This document shows positions 1-13,152 of a stretch of 64,000 nucleotides of DNA, one piece after another. The notes beneath the pieces were generated by a model. The model worked only from the letters and a program-made list of their open reading frames with translations. It made no database searches and was not told the DNA's origin. Source of the stretch: Ochotona curzoniae (lineage: Eukaryota > Chordata > Mammalia > Lagomorpha > Ochotonidae); NCBI RefSeq assembly GCF_017591425.1, contig NW_024464918.1, forward strand, positions 25,944,001-26,008,000, read 5' to 3'. Each line of letters opens with the position of its first letter. The stretch's first letter is position 1. A program made the position numbers and the translations under genes.

Positions 1-3000
1 TATTTGGGGGATGGCAAATTCTGCTGTCTCTGACCTCTAACTCTTCACCATCAACGTCCATCTTTCATTTCCCAGCCCCTCCTCTTTCCCATCTCAAAGT
101 CATTTCTTGGTTGTTGTGCCTCTTGCCTTTTCTGCAGAAGCTGATACTCTGGGTCACTCCACTGTCAACCTTTCTTGCCCTGGCTCTTGTCACCTTTCCT
201 TACCTAGAGTCTCCCCTTACAGGCGTCTCATCCCTCAGGCTCATTCTGGAGTACCACATGGCTCACAAGCTCCACCACCTCTGTTCTGCCCCATCAATGA
301 CCTTCCACAGTTCCCAGACTTTAATCACCTTTGAGCATCATGGTGGACATGCTCACTGCCTTGTTCTGTCTCCTCGGCTGACAGCCACATTTTCCTGCCT
401 GTGGGGCAGGCTCACCCCCTATACCTTGAGGATGGAATAAACTAGGCCCATCAAGTTCAAATCAAATTTAAGTGCTTCTCAAATTTAATGTGCATGCAGG
501 CCACCTGAGGAATCTTGTTGAACTGCATGTTCCGAGAAGATGTTTGCATGGATGTGGTATCACCAGAAAGAGGTGCATGAGCAACCATCCAAGAGCAGGG
601 GAGCATCTCAGGACAAGGAAAAGGTGTGTGCAATGTTGTGGCAGGTCCACACTTGGCAGACTCAAGAAACAGAAACACCATAGAGAAATGGAGGAACAGA
701 GAGTGATGGGGGCAGAGAGAAAGTGGAGCTGAACCCAGAGCCTACAGGGCACGGTCAGGAGTGCAGATTATCTTTGAAGGTAATGAGAAGCCGTTAGAGG
801 GTTTGAAGCAAGCAAGCAAGCAAGCAAAGGGATATGGTCCAACTTAAGCCAGTTGCTGTAAGGGAGCAAGCACTGAAACCAGAGGACAGGAAAGAAATGA
901 CAGTGGCTTGGCACATGGTGGTAGTCATGGGACAGGTCCTAGATGTCAGACTGGTCAAGTACGCTGTGAGAGTCATACATTTCATTCCTGTGCTGGGTTA
1001 TGAGTTGGGAGAGTACTTGAGCTTGCATCCTATTTTTTTTAATATCTTCCATCATATCCAGAAATGCACTTAGCACCTAGAAGGCTACTCATGCACGGTG
1101 CTGAGTAAATGAATGACTGGGAGGTGTCCCAAGATGATTGAGGTTAACGCAGTCATCAGTGGTTAGCGGTGGGAGATATTCTTACCCCTACAGGAACTGA
1201 TGGTTTTTGTGCCATGGGTCATTCACTCAGAACTACTTCTGGCAGTGCTGCAGGCTGAGGAACCCAGAAGCTCCTTTCCCTTACCCCTAAAGAGTGAGGT
1301 GCTGGGTGATGAGCTAATTTGGAGGTGAGCAGTCTGCCAAGACTGTGAACACTCATCTGTCATCAGGGAATATTCACTCCATTGTGCTGGGCCACACCTA
1401 ACCACTGTCTTATTGTCTGCCCTTCACCGTGAGTAATGCCACTTTCCATTTTAAGCTGGAAGCTTCAGGAGATGACCGTGTCCTAAGACAGAGTTTGAAG
1501 TTAAGAGCTGCTTGGGAGATTACTCACTCACTTCAAGATGTGGCCAACAGTGCACCCTCCCACTCAGGAAGCTGCAGGAAGACCTTCTTTCTTGCCAAAG
1601 CCTAAAGGAAATCTGGTTTTCCTTGGAATCAGACTAGGGATAGTGTCAGGGCATCAGAAAGCTACCAACATAACCAGTTCTCCCAAGGCAACTACTGTGC
1701 TTGTTTCTCTTCCCCTCCCATGTGCCAAAGTTCTGTTGCTTGTTCACTTGTGAGGGCCTACTATGTGCTGGGCATTCTGCAGTAATGTCAGTCATGAGTT
1801 AAACTATCAATAGCCCTGGTCCTCAGGGGGCTAACTGGGTAATGATAATGAAGTGTCAGAACCAAGAGACACTGATGAATGACATGACGTGGGCCATCAG
1901 GAAGCTTGGAGAATCAAGAGCCAAATGGCTTTCCCTAGATGCATGTAAAGACAAGGAGCTGGCTTTTTTTTTTTTCTGTGAGCCACCAAAAAGTGACTCC
2001 AGTAAGAAAACACAGAGAAACTATAGTTGCCCAAAGAGTCACAAGGAATGTAGGTTAGCCCAAAATGATGCCGCAGGAATGGTCCAGTCAGACCCCAGAC
2101 TCATGAGGGGGGAGTAAGTCTCAAATACGCAGGGTGGGGCTTCAGATGCTGGACAGTCAAGAGGATGACAAGCATCCAGGAGAGCAGGTGGATGGAGGAA
2201 AGGTGGGGAGGAGGAGGCTGTCTCAGAATGACCTAAGAGAGTCTGAGTCAGAGAACCCAAAAGGAAGAGCTTAAAGAGAGCACTGACTTCACTGAGGCAA
2301 GCACGCCTTGGGGCCCAGCAGCCAGGCTGTCGGGGAGCAGAGGGACCACACTCAGCGCTCAGCAGAAGGCTTTGGGGAGCCAGCCCAGGGGCCAGCAGGT
2401 CAGTAGGAACTGCATTTTCAGCCTTTCTGTTCTTTTGAGATACTAGGGTCATTCTAGATCTCAGGGACCAGGCTAAGTCCACAGGCAGATGGAACTGCCA
2501 ACCTTTGCTGCCTGGACTAACAGGACCTTACACGTAGCCTCACAATGAACCTCCTAGTTTACAGGCGAACAGACACAGACAGGAACACACAGATGACTTG
2601 GCCAAGATCCCAGGGCTAGATGATTGTGGAGCAAGGATGCAAATGTCCATCTTCTTCACTAAGAATTTACTGACAGAAGGCATACACTGTGAGGGACAAA
2701 GGAAAAGGGTCATCTCAGAGGAAGAATCATGTTTGTTCATTTTTTTTTTCTGTGTTAAGAGCATGATAAGAAATTGGAGGTCTAAACTCTTGGCTATCAG
2801 GTCTCTCATGGGTACCATTTTGAGTCTTACGGTTAGCTATAGCTCTCTATGGAGAAACTCTCTCACTCTAGCTGATGGGAGAAGTCCTGAGTCCTAGCGG
2901 GAGCCTTCAGTGAAGAACTCTTGGCAGTAATACAAGGTATTGACCCCACATTGTAGAAAGAACTAGGTATACATATATTCTGCTTTCAAATAACAAGTTC

Positions 3001-4325
3001 TCTGCCTATACAAATAATACATGCTGCGGACAAAAAATTTAATATAATCCTCCCATCTAATGACACATTCTTGGGTGTGTGTTTATATTTTGGGGTGTGT
3101 GTGTGTATGACTTAGAGCTTCATTATGCAATATATAAAATGTGAATTGTTAAATCACATTTCTTGATAACTGAAATTACTGCTATTGCTTTGGTTTGGTC
3201 CTTTTGCTCAAAGAAAAGTTGCATCATAATTCTTCAAATGTACAAAATGCACAGCACCTCACAGAGTGAAGCACACTATGGAAGGCAGGGGTTCTGTTCA
3301 AGTGAGGTAGTAGAAGCCACAGGAGCTTCCTGGAGTATGTGGGTGCTGCAAGGGATAAAGTGCTGCCCCCCCGCTCTCCCCGCCCCCCCCCCGGGAGGAT
3401 TCTGCCTTTCACCATTGATGGGATTTCCAGGTACTAAACCTTCCCTGAGAATGCTTAGCAAAATGATAAACCCAACCAGACACACCACCTGCTTATCAGG
3501 AGAGACGGGTCACACTGCCCACTGTGGGCATCTTCAGGAAGGTTATATAGATGATGAGCAGGTGAGGAGCTGCTGGGACTGAGCTGCAAATGGAATGTTT
3601 GTTCTGACTCCTCCTGCCCTTCACACGAGTAGAGCACTCCATCGCTACCCAAATTATAGGCCAAGCCAGTTCAAAATAGGTTTAATACACATGGTTGCTT
3701 GGGTTCCTGAGCATTCCCAAGCATCAGGCCTTGGGGCCCATGTGGCCCGAGGAACACAAAACCCATTGTGTTTGGTCACTGCTGTGTCAGTTCTTGGCAT
3801 ACCATGTGCCACCTACCTCCTATCCTATCCCCCTGCCTCATCCGGACAAATTCCTACCAGTTCAAAATCCCCACGTGTTCCTCCTTCGCACTCCAGATAT
3901 GTGTTCCAAGGAGGAAGTGGGTGGCTGGGCAAGCATGTTGCAGCAAGATTTGCTGATGCAAAGCGGCTAACCTGTGAGCTTTTTATCCCATAAAAGATCT
4001 GTCCCCTGACACCTTGATCAGGACTTAACCCCAGTCAAGGGGTCAAAACAAGTGAACTTGACTTTAAATCAGCCAAGAGGGAACCAAAGCACCACTGCTT
4101 TTCTTTCCCTCTCTATCTCCATGTAACCTTTATCTGCCAGGCCACTCCTTGCTCTGATGGAGGGCATGTTGTTGCCACACATGAAAAAATATTTTTAATG
4201 CTATGAGGCTGGTATGATAAATTATGAAATAATATACATGGAGTATGTATATAGCTCATATATGTGTGTATCCATATAACTTATATAAAGTATGTGCAGC
4301 TGTATGCACTTCATTTTATTTTTGT
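1..4325. other. 5' flank or 5'-UTR intron of FGF1, no gene seen
   Basis: Mostly unassigned sequence. A (GCAA)n tract lies at about 807-828. Ancient mammalian-repeat-like wording is seen near 1750-1850 (ACTATGTGCTGGGCATT). There is a short GT-rich tract at 3090-3110 and a C-rich tract at 3366-3393. Open frames up to 147 codons occur but have no recognisable domain, and none looks like an exon with flanking splice sites. Confidence 0.5.
3366..3393 (-). other. C-rich tract, possible G-quadruplex on the minus strand
   Basis: Runs of seven, four and ten C residues separated by one to five bases. The complementary strand has enough G-runs for a quadruplex. Structure only; no gene link is shown. 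Confidence 0.4.
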
Positions 4326-4506
4326 CTTGAATTTATTTACTGATTTGAAAAGCAGAAAAACAGAGAGAAAATATCTAACCATCACTGCCCAAATTCACAC
4401 AACGGCCAAGGCTGGACCAGGCCAAAGCCAGGAACCAGGACCCAATCCAAGACTCCTCCAGGGCGACAAAGACACAACTGCTGAGCCATAACCCACTGTC
4501 TCCCAC
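4326..4506 (-). repeat. CSINE-type SINE, old, partial
   Basis: Begins ATTTATTTACTGATTTGAAA and shows the antisense SINE body (AAGCAGAAAAACAGAGAG, AGCCAGGAACCAGGA). The central part is deleted and strongly diverged. Confidence 0.6.
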
Positions 4507-5019
4507 ACAAGCATCCTCAACAAGCTGTAATTGGGAAGACAGCCAGTGTCCATCCCACGTCTTTTAGCTCAAGTTCATCTTTATGGTGTGTGGCAAGTAA
4601 TACTGAGTTCACCTTCTCAATAAATGAACACAAGCTTCAATTTTAAAAACGCAATTTAAGCAGGGATTCAACTTTTAAAATGCTAATTAACTGACAACCA
4701 AATACACATTCTGAATGTATATACCTAGTGTATGAATATCCTGTGTATATGTAGAAAATAATTTCTTCTAAAAAAATGGTAAGGGAAATAACAAATACCA
4801 GACAAACCCTAAATCAAACAAATAACCAACTAGGCAGTAGAAATCTCCAAGTGAACTTGGTTATTTATGGCACAGAATTGGGAGTGCAAGATAATTTCAA
4901 TGTCCTTTCTTTTCTTTTTTTTTTTTTTAACCACCACCAAGACAAAAAGCCAAAGAGGCAGCTGGATATCAATGCCTTGCCTTCTTTTTGTGCTTCCCAC
5001 AACTTCCTTTTCCCTCTCA

Positions 5020-5282
5020 TTTGTTTACCTGAGAGGGAGAGAGAGTACGCTCCCAGCATTCACTGTGCAGGTGTCCACATCAGTCAGCCAGAACTGGACT
5101 GGGGTTGAAGCCAAGATTGCAGTTGTGCTCTCCCAGGCAGGAAGCAATTACTTGAACCACCCTCGTTGCCTCCCAGGGTCTACACAATCAAGAAGCTAAA
5201 ATTAGAACTGAAGCAGAAGCCAGACCCAGGCACCCTGAAGGAGGACACGGGCATTCTGGCTGCTAGGTTAGATGCCCAGTCG
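5020..5282 (-). repeat. CSINE-related SINE, old
   Basis: Antisense body with GAGAGGGAGAGAGAGT, then CCCAGCATTCACTGTGC and a CCAGACCCAGGCACCCT segment, ending near GATGCCCAG. The older, more diverged subfamily type. Confidence 0.55.
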
Positions 5283-6503
5283 TCCACCTGCCATTTTTCC
5301 TCCTGGTCACCTCCCTCCCACATTGCACACCCTCCATTAGATGAAGCACTAGATGTGGGGTCTCAGTGCACTAAAACTATTCCTGCACTCTAACCAAAAC
5401 TGCTCTCTTATAGAAGAGGCATACCTCATAAGTATTAGCCAGAGCCCCTGGCTGGTCAGAGCCATAACCATCAACAAATACTCACCAAGCATCTACTACA
5501 TGTATGGCAAGAACCTATATCCTCGTGGAAGCAGAGAGCACCAGATCCAATCCCTTGCTGTCTAGGAGTTGAGGAATCACTGGGGAGGCCAAGCAGGGGA
5601 TGCAAATAGCTATAATTGCATGGTCAAAGGCAGTCACTGCCACAAACAGCTAAAGCCAACATAGCCGGGATGCCGGAGAAAGAAATGAATTTGGGTATGG
5701 AAGGGTTCAGGACAAGTTCACGATGGCCCCCGAGAAGCACCTGCCCTCTAAAAAAGTTTCCCTTTACTCTTGTGCTCCCTCCTACCCTAACTGGCAGGTT
5801 ATTTTGAGTCCCTTGCCCTTTCTGGGTTAACAAAAAAGATTCAGCATCCTGTTGCTTCCTCTGTGAAGCACACCAGCTCCTTGCTCGTAAGAATCACATA
5901 GACTCTCCCAGACTTAGCTGCATGTGGCTCTGTACACATCCTGGCCCTTTCTGGAAAAAACTTGCTCATCTTCACAGGGCTCAGCCCAAATGCCACTTTC
6001 TCAGAAAGACCCCTTGGTCAATCTCCATTTCTGGTGTAGTGTGCCCATCCCACCACCCACTGTCTCATTTCAACAGGGCGATATGGGTGTTGGCACCACT
6101 TCAGATGTTCTTACTCAGCTGCTTACTCGTTAAAATGTTAGTTATCCGCCCTACAGGAATAAAAACAGACAGTGAAAGCAAGGACTCTGGTTTTCTGCTT
6201 TGCCCCTGTGTTCCCGCTGCCTGCTAAATCACAGTGTTGCATAAATCCTTCTTGAAGGAGTTAATGAATAAATGCCTAGTTTAGTCACATCTCTCTGAAC
6301 ACTTGATTTCTCTGGTTGATTGATTCATTTTTGTGGGGAGGAGTTGGTGATTTTAGAAAATATATAGGATTAATACCAGATTGATTCAGTTGTTTAAATA
6401 ATCATACTTGAGTGTAGTATGGTAATTAGCAAATCAGCAGAGTTCACAGGCTTGGTACATGGGAAATTTTAAGGCAGCACATGTTATTTCAAAAAAAAAT
6501 CTC
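5283..6503. other. Intronic or flanking sequence, no gene seen
   Basis: Contains ancient-repeat-like text (AAATACTCACCAAGCATCTACTACATG near 5476-5502 in shortened form). Nothing coding is recognised. Confidence 0.4.
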
Positions 6504-6835
6504 GGGCCCAGCGCGGTGGCGCAAGTGGTTAAAGGTCCTCGCCTTGCACGCCCGGGATCCCATGTGGGTGCCAGTTCTAATCCCGGCAGCCCTGCTTCCC
6601 TTCCAGCTCCCTGCCTGTGGCCCGGGAAAGCAGTCGAGGACGGCCCAGGGCTTTGGGACCCTGCACCCACGTGGGAGACCCGGAGGAGGCTCCTGGCTTC
6701 GGATCGGCATAGTATCGGCCCGTTGCGCTCACTTGGGGAGTGAATCATCGGAAGATCTTCCTCTCTGTCTCTCCTCTCTGTATATCCGCCTTTCCAATAA
6801 AAAAATAATAAAAATAAAATCTTTAAAAAAAAAAA
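6504..6835 (+). repeat. CSINE, young, full length
   Basis: Starts GGGCCCAGCGCGGTGGCGC and retains CpG-rich RNA polymerase III box regions. The body includes GGGAAAGCAGTCGAGGACGG. It ends in CTCTGTATATCCGCC, then CCAATAAAAAAATAAT and an A-rich tail. One of the least diverged copies here and a good lineage marker. Confidence 0.9.
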
Positions 6836-6889
6836 GTAGGTTACAAAGGTTGAGATAGATCCTTATTCCCTCTCACTCTTTCTTTCAAT

Positions 6890-8505
6890 ATGTATTTTTT
6901 TGCCTCATTTTTGGAAATAGTTGACAAGATCACATATATATATGTTATGCTAAGTTGTTTCTCAATATTTGCATACATTATGTCTATGGTGATCTAGCTA
7001 ATGCACATGTCAGTTACGTCATATAGTTAGTATGTGAAGAGAGAACCCCTAAGATCTGCTTCATTAGCAATTTTTAAGTATATATTTTAGGTTATTATAA
7101 CTGTAGACCATAGATCTTCAGAATCCAGGCATCCTGTGGCCAGCACTTCCTCATTCCTGCTATGCCTGGCCTGGGCCCATTCTGCTCTCTGTTTCTATGG
7201 GAGTGACTTCTGTAGATTCCACCTATGAGTGAGACAAAGCAACATTTGCCTTTCAGTGCCTGGCTTATCTTACTTAACATGGTAACCTCCAGGTTCATCT
7301 AAAACTTCCTTCATTTTAAGGATGGGAAGTATTCCACAGTGAATACATGCCGTCTTTCCTTCATGCATTCAGCTGTTAACACTTAGGTTGGCTCCATATC
7401 TTGGTTACTGTGAATAACATTGCAAAGAACATGGAATGCAAGTACGTACTAAAGACGCTGACTGTAATTCCCTTGCATATATATTTAGCAGAATTGCTAG
7501 ATCATATGAAAGTTATTTGGATTGTTTAAAAGAATTGCTATGCTGTTTTCCAGAATGGCTGTACTAACTTTTTTTTAGAGATTTTTTTTTTTATTGGAAA
7601 GGCAGATATACAGAGAGGAGGAGAGACAGAGAGGAAGATCTTTTGTCTGATGATTTACTCCCCAAGTGACCACAGTGGCTGGTGCTGCGCCAATCCAAAG
7701 CTGGGAGCCAGGAGCTCTTCCAGGTCTCCCACACAGGTGCAGGGTTCCAAGGCTTTGGGCTGTCCTCGACTGCTTTCCCAGGTCACAAGCAGGGAGCTGG
7801 ATGGAAGTGGAGCTGCCGGGATTAGAACTGATACCAATATGGGATCCCAGGTATGCAAGGTTAGGACTTTAACCACTACACTATCGCGCTGGGCCCTGGC
7901 TATACTAACTTTTCCACTAACAACATACATGGAACCTTTCTTCATGTCTTCATCAACCTTCATTATCATTTGACTTTTCTTTTTAATAGCAGCTATGCTA
8001 ACAGGTGTGAGGTGATAGGTCACTGTACTTTCAGTTTACATTTCTTTAATGACTGATGATGTTGAACAATTTCTCATGTATCTGTTGGCTACTATTATAT
8101 CATCTGAGAATTCTCTATTCTGGTCATTTGCCCATTTTTACTCAGGATATTTTTTTCTTGTTATTGAATTTTGGCTTTCTGGCAAAATTTAGGCATTAGC
8201 CAATTATCAGATGTATGGCCTATAAATATTTTCTCTCATTCCACAAGTTGTCTCTTTACTTTTGGTCATTTCCATTGCTGTGCAGAAGTTTTTTGGTTTG
8301 ATATAATCCCTTTTGTCTATTTTCACTTTTGTGGCTGTGCTCTTGAAGTCATACCAAAGAATCATTGCCCAAAACAATGTCAAAAACTCTTTCCCTATCT
8401 TCTATTTGTTTGACAGTTTCAGATGTTGTAAGTAAGACTTTGATTCATTTGGAGTTCATCTTTGTATAAATATATTTGTCAAATATATTTTTCAAATATT
8501 TGTCA
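6890..8505 (-). mobile_element. LINE-1 3' part, antisense, split by a SINE
   Basis: Reads as the reverse complement of a mammalian L1 3' end: CCATATCTTGGTTACTGTG, GTTTTCCAGAATGGCTGTAC, ACAGGTGTGAGGTGATAGG, and GCTGTGCAGAAGTTTTTTGG around 8277-8296. The two parts are 6890-7572 and 7898-8505. The frame is broken, so no functional reverse transcriptase is present. Confidence 0.85.
7573..7897 (-). repeat. CSINE inserted into the L1, with target duplication
   Basis: Poly-T head, antisense SINE body and a CTATCGCGCTGGGCCC end. It is flanked by GGCTRTACTAACTTTT at 7557-7572 and 7898-7913, one mismatch, so this is a clean retroposition event into the L1. Confidence 0.92.
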
Positions 8506-8536
8506 AGCACATACTATGGGGAAAACAACCTGACCA

Positions 8537-8915
8537 GGGCAGTGGCTGGTGTTGTGGTGTCCTGGGTTAAGGTACCACCTGCAATCAATGCTGGCATCTG
8601 CATGTGTGCTAATTCAAGTCCCAGCTGCTCCAATTCTGATTAAGCTCCCTTGTAACATGCCTAGAAAAGTATTGGAATAATAGCTCAAACTCCTGATCCC
8701 TTCCACCCAAATGTGACATCCAGAGGAGTTCCTGGCTCCTGGCTTTGGATTGGCTCAGCTCTAAGCCATTGTAACCATTTGGACAATGAACCCACAGATG
8801 CAAGAGTATCTGTCTCTCTGTCTGTCTGTCTCTCTCTCCTCCTCCCCAGCTCCTTCCCTCCCTTTCTCTTTGTCTCTCCTGCTTTTTCTGTGGCTCTGCC
8901 TTTTACATAAATAAG
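8537..8915 (+). repeat. CSINE-type SINE, older
   Basis: Starts near GTGGCTGGTGTTGTGG and contains CAAGTCCCAGCTGCTCC and GAGTTCCTGGCTCCTGGC. It ends in an expanded CTGTCTCTCTCTCC tract and CTGCCTTTTACATAAATAA. Confidence 0.8.
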
Positions 8916-9973
8916 CAATTACAAATATACAGAAAAAGACGAACAAGGCCATTGGGATCTTTGGCCTGTCGGATGGAGCAAGGTCAAGAGGGAAATCCAA
9001 ATATCAGCCTCACGACTGCCCTGTATCAAATTCTGGGGGAGAACTTGGAATTTCCTGAGAGCTGAGGCAGCTGGGCCAGTGCAAAGTTGGCCAAGAGAGG
9101 TCCAGGCCAAGGGCCCAGCCTGTTCAAAGGCCCTGAGAGTAGGACAAGCTTCACACGTTTGAGAACTGGAAGATCACACTTGTTCAAGACCACTGCTGGA
9201 TCTCATGACAGGGAACTCTCTGGCCTCCTGTCTGTGGTCAGTACAAAGATCAGCAGAGCCTGGAGACAGGGGCGGAGGCAGGGATGATGAATTCATTCAA
9301 AATGCTGCTGGAACACGGACTGTGCTTTGCTCCCTGCCTGAGCATGAGCCCAAACAAGGTAGATTCTCCATAAACACTTGCTGAACAAATGAATGAAACC
9401 CCCTCTGGCTTTCCCCAGCCTCACAGCATCTTATGACTGGAGGCATCTGGTGGGCAAGGTGGCCTAGCAGAAAGAACAGTCCCTTGTAGAGTTTGTGAAC
9501 TACAATAGCATGACACGAAAACCTAGTTCTAGTGATTATACCCACACTGCTGAGGGAGAGAGCACTCCTCAGCCAGTAAGGAGTCCCGGGAAGGCTGGGA
9601 AAGAGAAAGCCAAGGTTTGGGGTGCTTAGCCCAGCAAGGCCCAGCACCACATGGGGTCTATGACAGCACCCCAGAGCCCGCTCTCAAGGCTGCTGCTGCA
9701 GCTCAGCCAGCCCCACATTCCCAAATGTGCAAGTACAAGTCCTGGGGTAATTAGAGGTGGGATTTTAAAAGCTCAGTATCACTCACCTCCTGGCACCATT
9801 CACTTACTAAATGCTACTGCTAGTCTTAGAGAAGGTGGAAAGTGGACATCAGCTGTGGCCTAAGCCCGCACACAGCACTGCATGGCAGGGTTTGCCTCTT
9901 CCCTGGGCTTTTCATTGCTTTTCCCTGCTTCTAACTTCCTTCCAACACTCCAGGATGATATTGCTTAAACACT
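8916..9973. other. No gene seen
   Basis: Unassigned, moderately GC-rich sequence (9.0-9.9 kb). A motif like the ancient-repeat ...CAAACACTTGCTGAACAAATG is seen near 9374. Confidence 0.4.
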
Positions 9974-10302
9974 ATTTTTTAAGATTTATGTATTTTTATT
10001 GAAAAGGCAGATCAGATTTATGGAGAGAAAAGACAAACAGAAAGATCTTCCATCCACTGGCTCACTCCCAAGTGGCCACAATGGCTGGAGCTGAGCCAAT
10101 CCAAAGCCAGGAGCAAGGAGCTTTTGAGTCTTCCATGTGAGGGCAGAGTCCCAAGACTTTGGGCCAGTCTCCACTGCTTTCCCAGGCCACAAACAGGGAG
10201 CAGGATGGGAAGTGGAGCAGCTGGGACACAAACCAGTACCTATATGGGATCCCAGCACTTGCAAGGTGAGGATTGAGCTATTGATCCATCATACCTGACT
10301 TT
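9974..10302 (-). repeat. CSINE with imperfect target duplication
   Basis: Antisense body (AAAGCCAGGAGCAAGGAGC, CAGGCCACAAACAGGGAG). The flanks ATTGYTTAAACAYT at 9960-9973 and 10303-10316 differ at two positions, which suggests an older insertion than the copies with perfect duplications. Confidence 0.85.
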
Positions 10303-10369
10303 ATTGTTTAAACATTTATCTGAGGACATCACTCCAGGCTGCAATGGTTTGCTGGATAAAAATCTCCAG

Positions 10370-10587
10370 GGGGCCCAGCACAATACCCTAGTCACCAAAT
10401 CCTTACCTTGCATGCACTAGGATTGCATAGGGATGCCTGTTAATATCCTGGTTGCTCCACTTCCCATCTAATTTCCTGCTTGTGGCCTGGAAAAGCAGTG
10501 GAGAATGGTCCAAAGTGTTGGGACCCTGTATTCATGTGGGAGAGCTGGAAGAAGCTCCTGGCTCCCCAATAAACACTTGGGGAGTGG
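10370..10587 (+). repeat. CSINE, internally deleted
   Basis: Starts GGGCCCAGCACAATACC and contains TGGCCTGGAAAAGCAGTGG and GAAGAAGCTCCTGGCTCC. It then jumps to ACACTTGGGGAGTGG, so the 3' third is shortened. Confidence 0.8.
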
Positions 10588-11954
10588 CTTTATGTGACTT
10601 AGACCTGCCAGTGTCCCCAGCTACAGCCTTGTCTCCTCATGTTCAATCCTCTTAGCAAAATATACTCTTTCTGCACTCAGGACCTTTGCACATGATTTTA
10701 TCTGTAATCTTCCTCTCCCTATTCACAACCACACAACTGCCTCTTCCTCCAAGATATCCACCAATCTCTCAAGATCTGTAGATCACTTATTATACCTATT
10801 ATAGGGTTCTGATGGGGCCGTACACTTTGTTGATACAACAATCATTTCAGTGGCCTCCTATGGATGGAAGGCTGGGAGGGGTGGGAAGGGGTGATGAGGG
10901 TGGGGGCTCTTTCCCTTCAGAATTCAAACTCCAGAGGGCTTCTTCGTGACTGTCTCGTTCTCTACCAAATGCTGTGTGTCTGTCACTCAGAAAGTCTCCT
11001 TAAACAGATTTCAAGTGAATGAGTGTGAACTCAGATCATGGGATGGGGGGCGGGGAACAGCTGCAGTTCCGAGCCCCCAAGGCCTTCGTCCTGCTGGGGG
11101 CCTGACTTCAGTGCCCATGGGCTTGTTCTTGGTCTCAGATCATAGCTTATGCATTCTTGCTGAATTCCCATCTCAATTCAGGGACATCTGGGCCTTTCCA
11201 CCAAGTGCCAGAACAGAGCACTGGAAGGAACAAGCAGGTGTAGACAGGAGGGCAGAGCCATTCCTGCAGGCCCGTTCCCACCCTGGCCTCCTGCAGAATG
11301 ACTGGCAATCTTCACTCCTTTCCCCTCAGTGTCTGTTTTATTGTCTTTCCCCCAATAAACAATAATCAAGCAAAGGAAATATGAGTAATGGAAAGAGAGA
11401 GAAAAAAAACAAACATATCAAAATGGGCAGTGTCCTCTTGGCCATGGCTTCTAAAACAAACACGGAGAGTGCACCTGGAGACTTTCCAGACACTTGGCAA
11501 AGAAAGGAAAAACATCCGAGCTCAGCTCTTGCTTTCAGTTGGGCTTCTCTACTCTAGCCTGACTCAGGGGACAGGTGACCAGGACCTGGCTTCTCCCACT
11601 AGGATGTGGCACAAGTCCATTCTACAGGTGCAGAACACACAGGGGGCAGCCCCAAATATCAGCAGCTTTGTGGGAGTCACCTCCTATGATTCTGGTGCAG
11701 GTGAGTACCACTCTGGGGAAGGAAGCTCAGGGTAGGACTTCCAAAGGATGCCTTGTGCCTGAGGATAGAAGATGCAGCATAGGGAAGGGGGTGGGATTTG
11801 AGGAGCCAGCTCAGGCCCATTCCCAGCAACTCCCCAAAACTCCATGCATTGTATTAATTTAAGGTGACAGTGACTGAGCTGACCCCAGGAGGGGTCAGAG
11901 CAGGACTGAGTACAGTAAAGAGTCATGAAACTGAACTAGATCCTGACAGTGACA

Positions 11955-12145
11955 CTGGCTAACACGCCAGCATATGCTCAGCACTTTACACGAGTTCTCT
12001 CATTTAACTCTCACAATTGCTTATTACTATCCCATCCTATGGATGAGAAAACCTAGATACAGGGAAGTAGAATGACTTGCCCAAAGCCACAAAGTAAGTG
12101 CAGAGCTGGACTCCCTCACACTGCAGTCTGGTCTAAACCATGAAA
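11955..12145 (-). repeat. MIR-type ancient SINE
   Basis: Antisense MIR wording: TATGGATGAGAAAACCTAG, GACTTGCCCAAAGCCAC and GTAAGTGCAGAGCTGGA. Diverged, as expected for a mammalian-wide repeat. Confidence 0.75.
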
Positions 12146-12834
12146 TCTCCCATAAAATACTCAGGTCCTACCTTGCAATGAGTATAATTAAGAAAATCAA
12201 AAGGAAAAGTGTATATTATATAGCTTCAGGCAGCAATGAGCAATCAGTTTGGGAAGTACCTGGTGAGCCTTGCCCTCTCTGGTTAATTACTCGGCAAACT
12301 CTTTGATACAAAGAGTCATGAAAGGAAGAGCTGCAACCCAAATGACTGCTTTTCCTCCTCCGTGGAAAGGTGAAGTCAGCATGTTTTTAGAGAAGGCCAA
12401 GCAGCCCCATTCCTCAGCATCACATGGGACACAGGAGCTTAGAGTTCCACAGCCCAAAGCCACGAGCAAAGCTGCATGATCTGGTGCACTGTGAAGCAAT
12501 TTGTGGGGAGTTGTCACAGGCTGGATACCTCATTGCTCCCAGCTAACCTGCTGTTGTGGACCTCAATCTGCACAGTGTGGGTAGATATCAGCCAGAGGAG
12601 GTAACAGGTAGAGAGGTTAAGCAACTCGCTGGTGAGGAGTCTTGAACCACAGTGTAGTTTTTAGCCAGGATCTTGACTCAATGCTTAGAAAGTAAGAATT
12701 CTTAATCATCCACCATGTTTTATTTGGCTGGGCCATCTAGGATACTTATCTCAGCAAGCGTCTACTATTTTCAACACATTATGCCCCATGGTAGGCTCAA
12801 GTGCCCCCCCCATTTAAATAAGTAGGAGTGGTTT

Positions 12835-13152
12835 ATTTACACTATTTATTTATTTATTCATATAAAAGGTAAAATGACCCAGAGACATGTGTCTTTCATC
12901 TGTTAGTTCATTCCCCAAATGCCTGCACTAGCCAGAGCTCTGCAAGGTTGAAGTCACAAGCCCAGAACTCAATCCAGGTGTCCCAAGTACATGTTAAGGA
13001 TCCAAGTACTGGAACCATTATCTGCTGCCACCAATGGTGTACATTACTAAGAAGCTGGATCCAAAGTGCAGCAGGGACACAAACTCAGACTCTCCAATAT
13101 GGGATGTGGGCATCCCAAGCTGTATTTTAATCACTGTGCTGAACAGCTGCAA
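12835..13152 (-). repeat. CSINE-related SINE, old subfamily
   Basis: TTATTTATTTATTCATATAA head, CCAAATGCCTGCACTAGCC, GGGACACAAACTCAGACTC and CCAATATGGGATGTGGGC, then AATCACTGTGCTGAAC. It is strongly diverged from the young copies. Confidence 0.75.

Noticed and set aside
2039..2482. 147-codon open frame on the minus strand
   Set aside because: Low-information, proline/serine/leucine-rich translation with no family resemblance. Likely chance.
6504..6580. tRNA gene
   Set aside because: The polymerase III box-like sequence belongs to the tRNA-derived SINE head. No complete cloverleaf with anticodon stem is seen.
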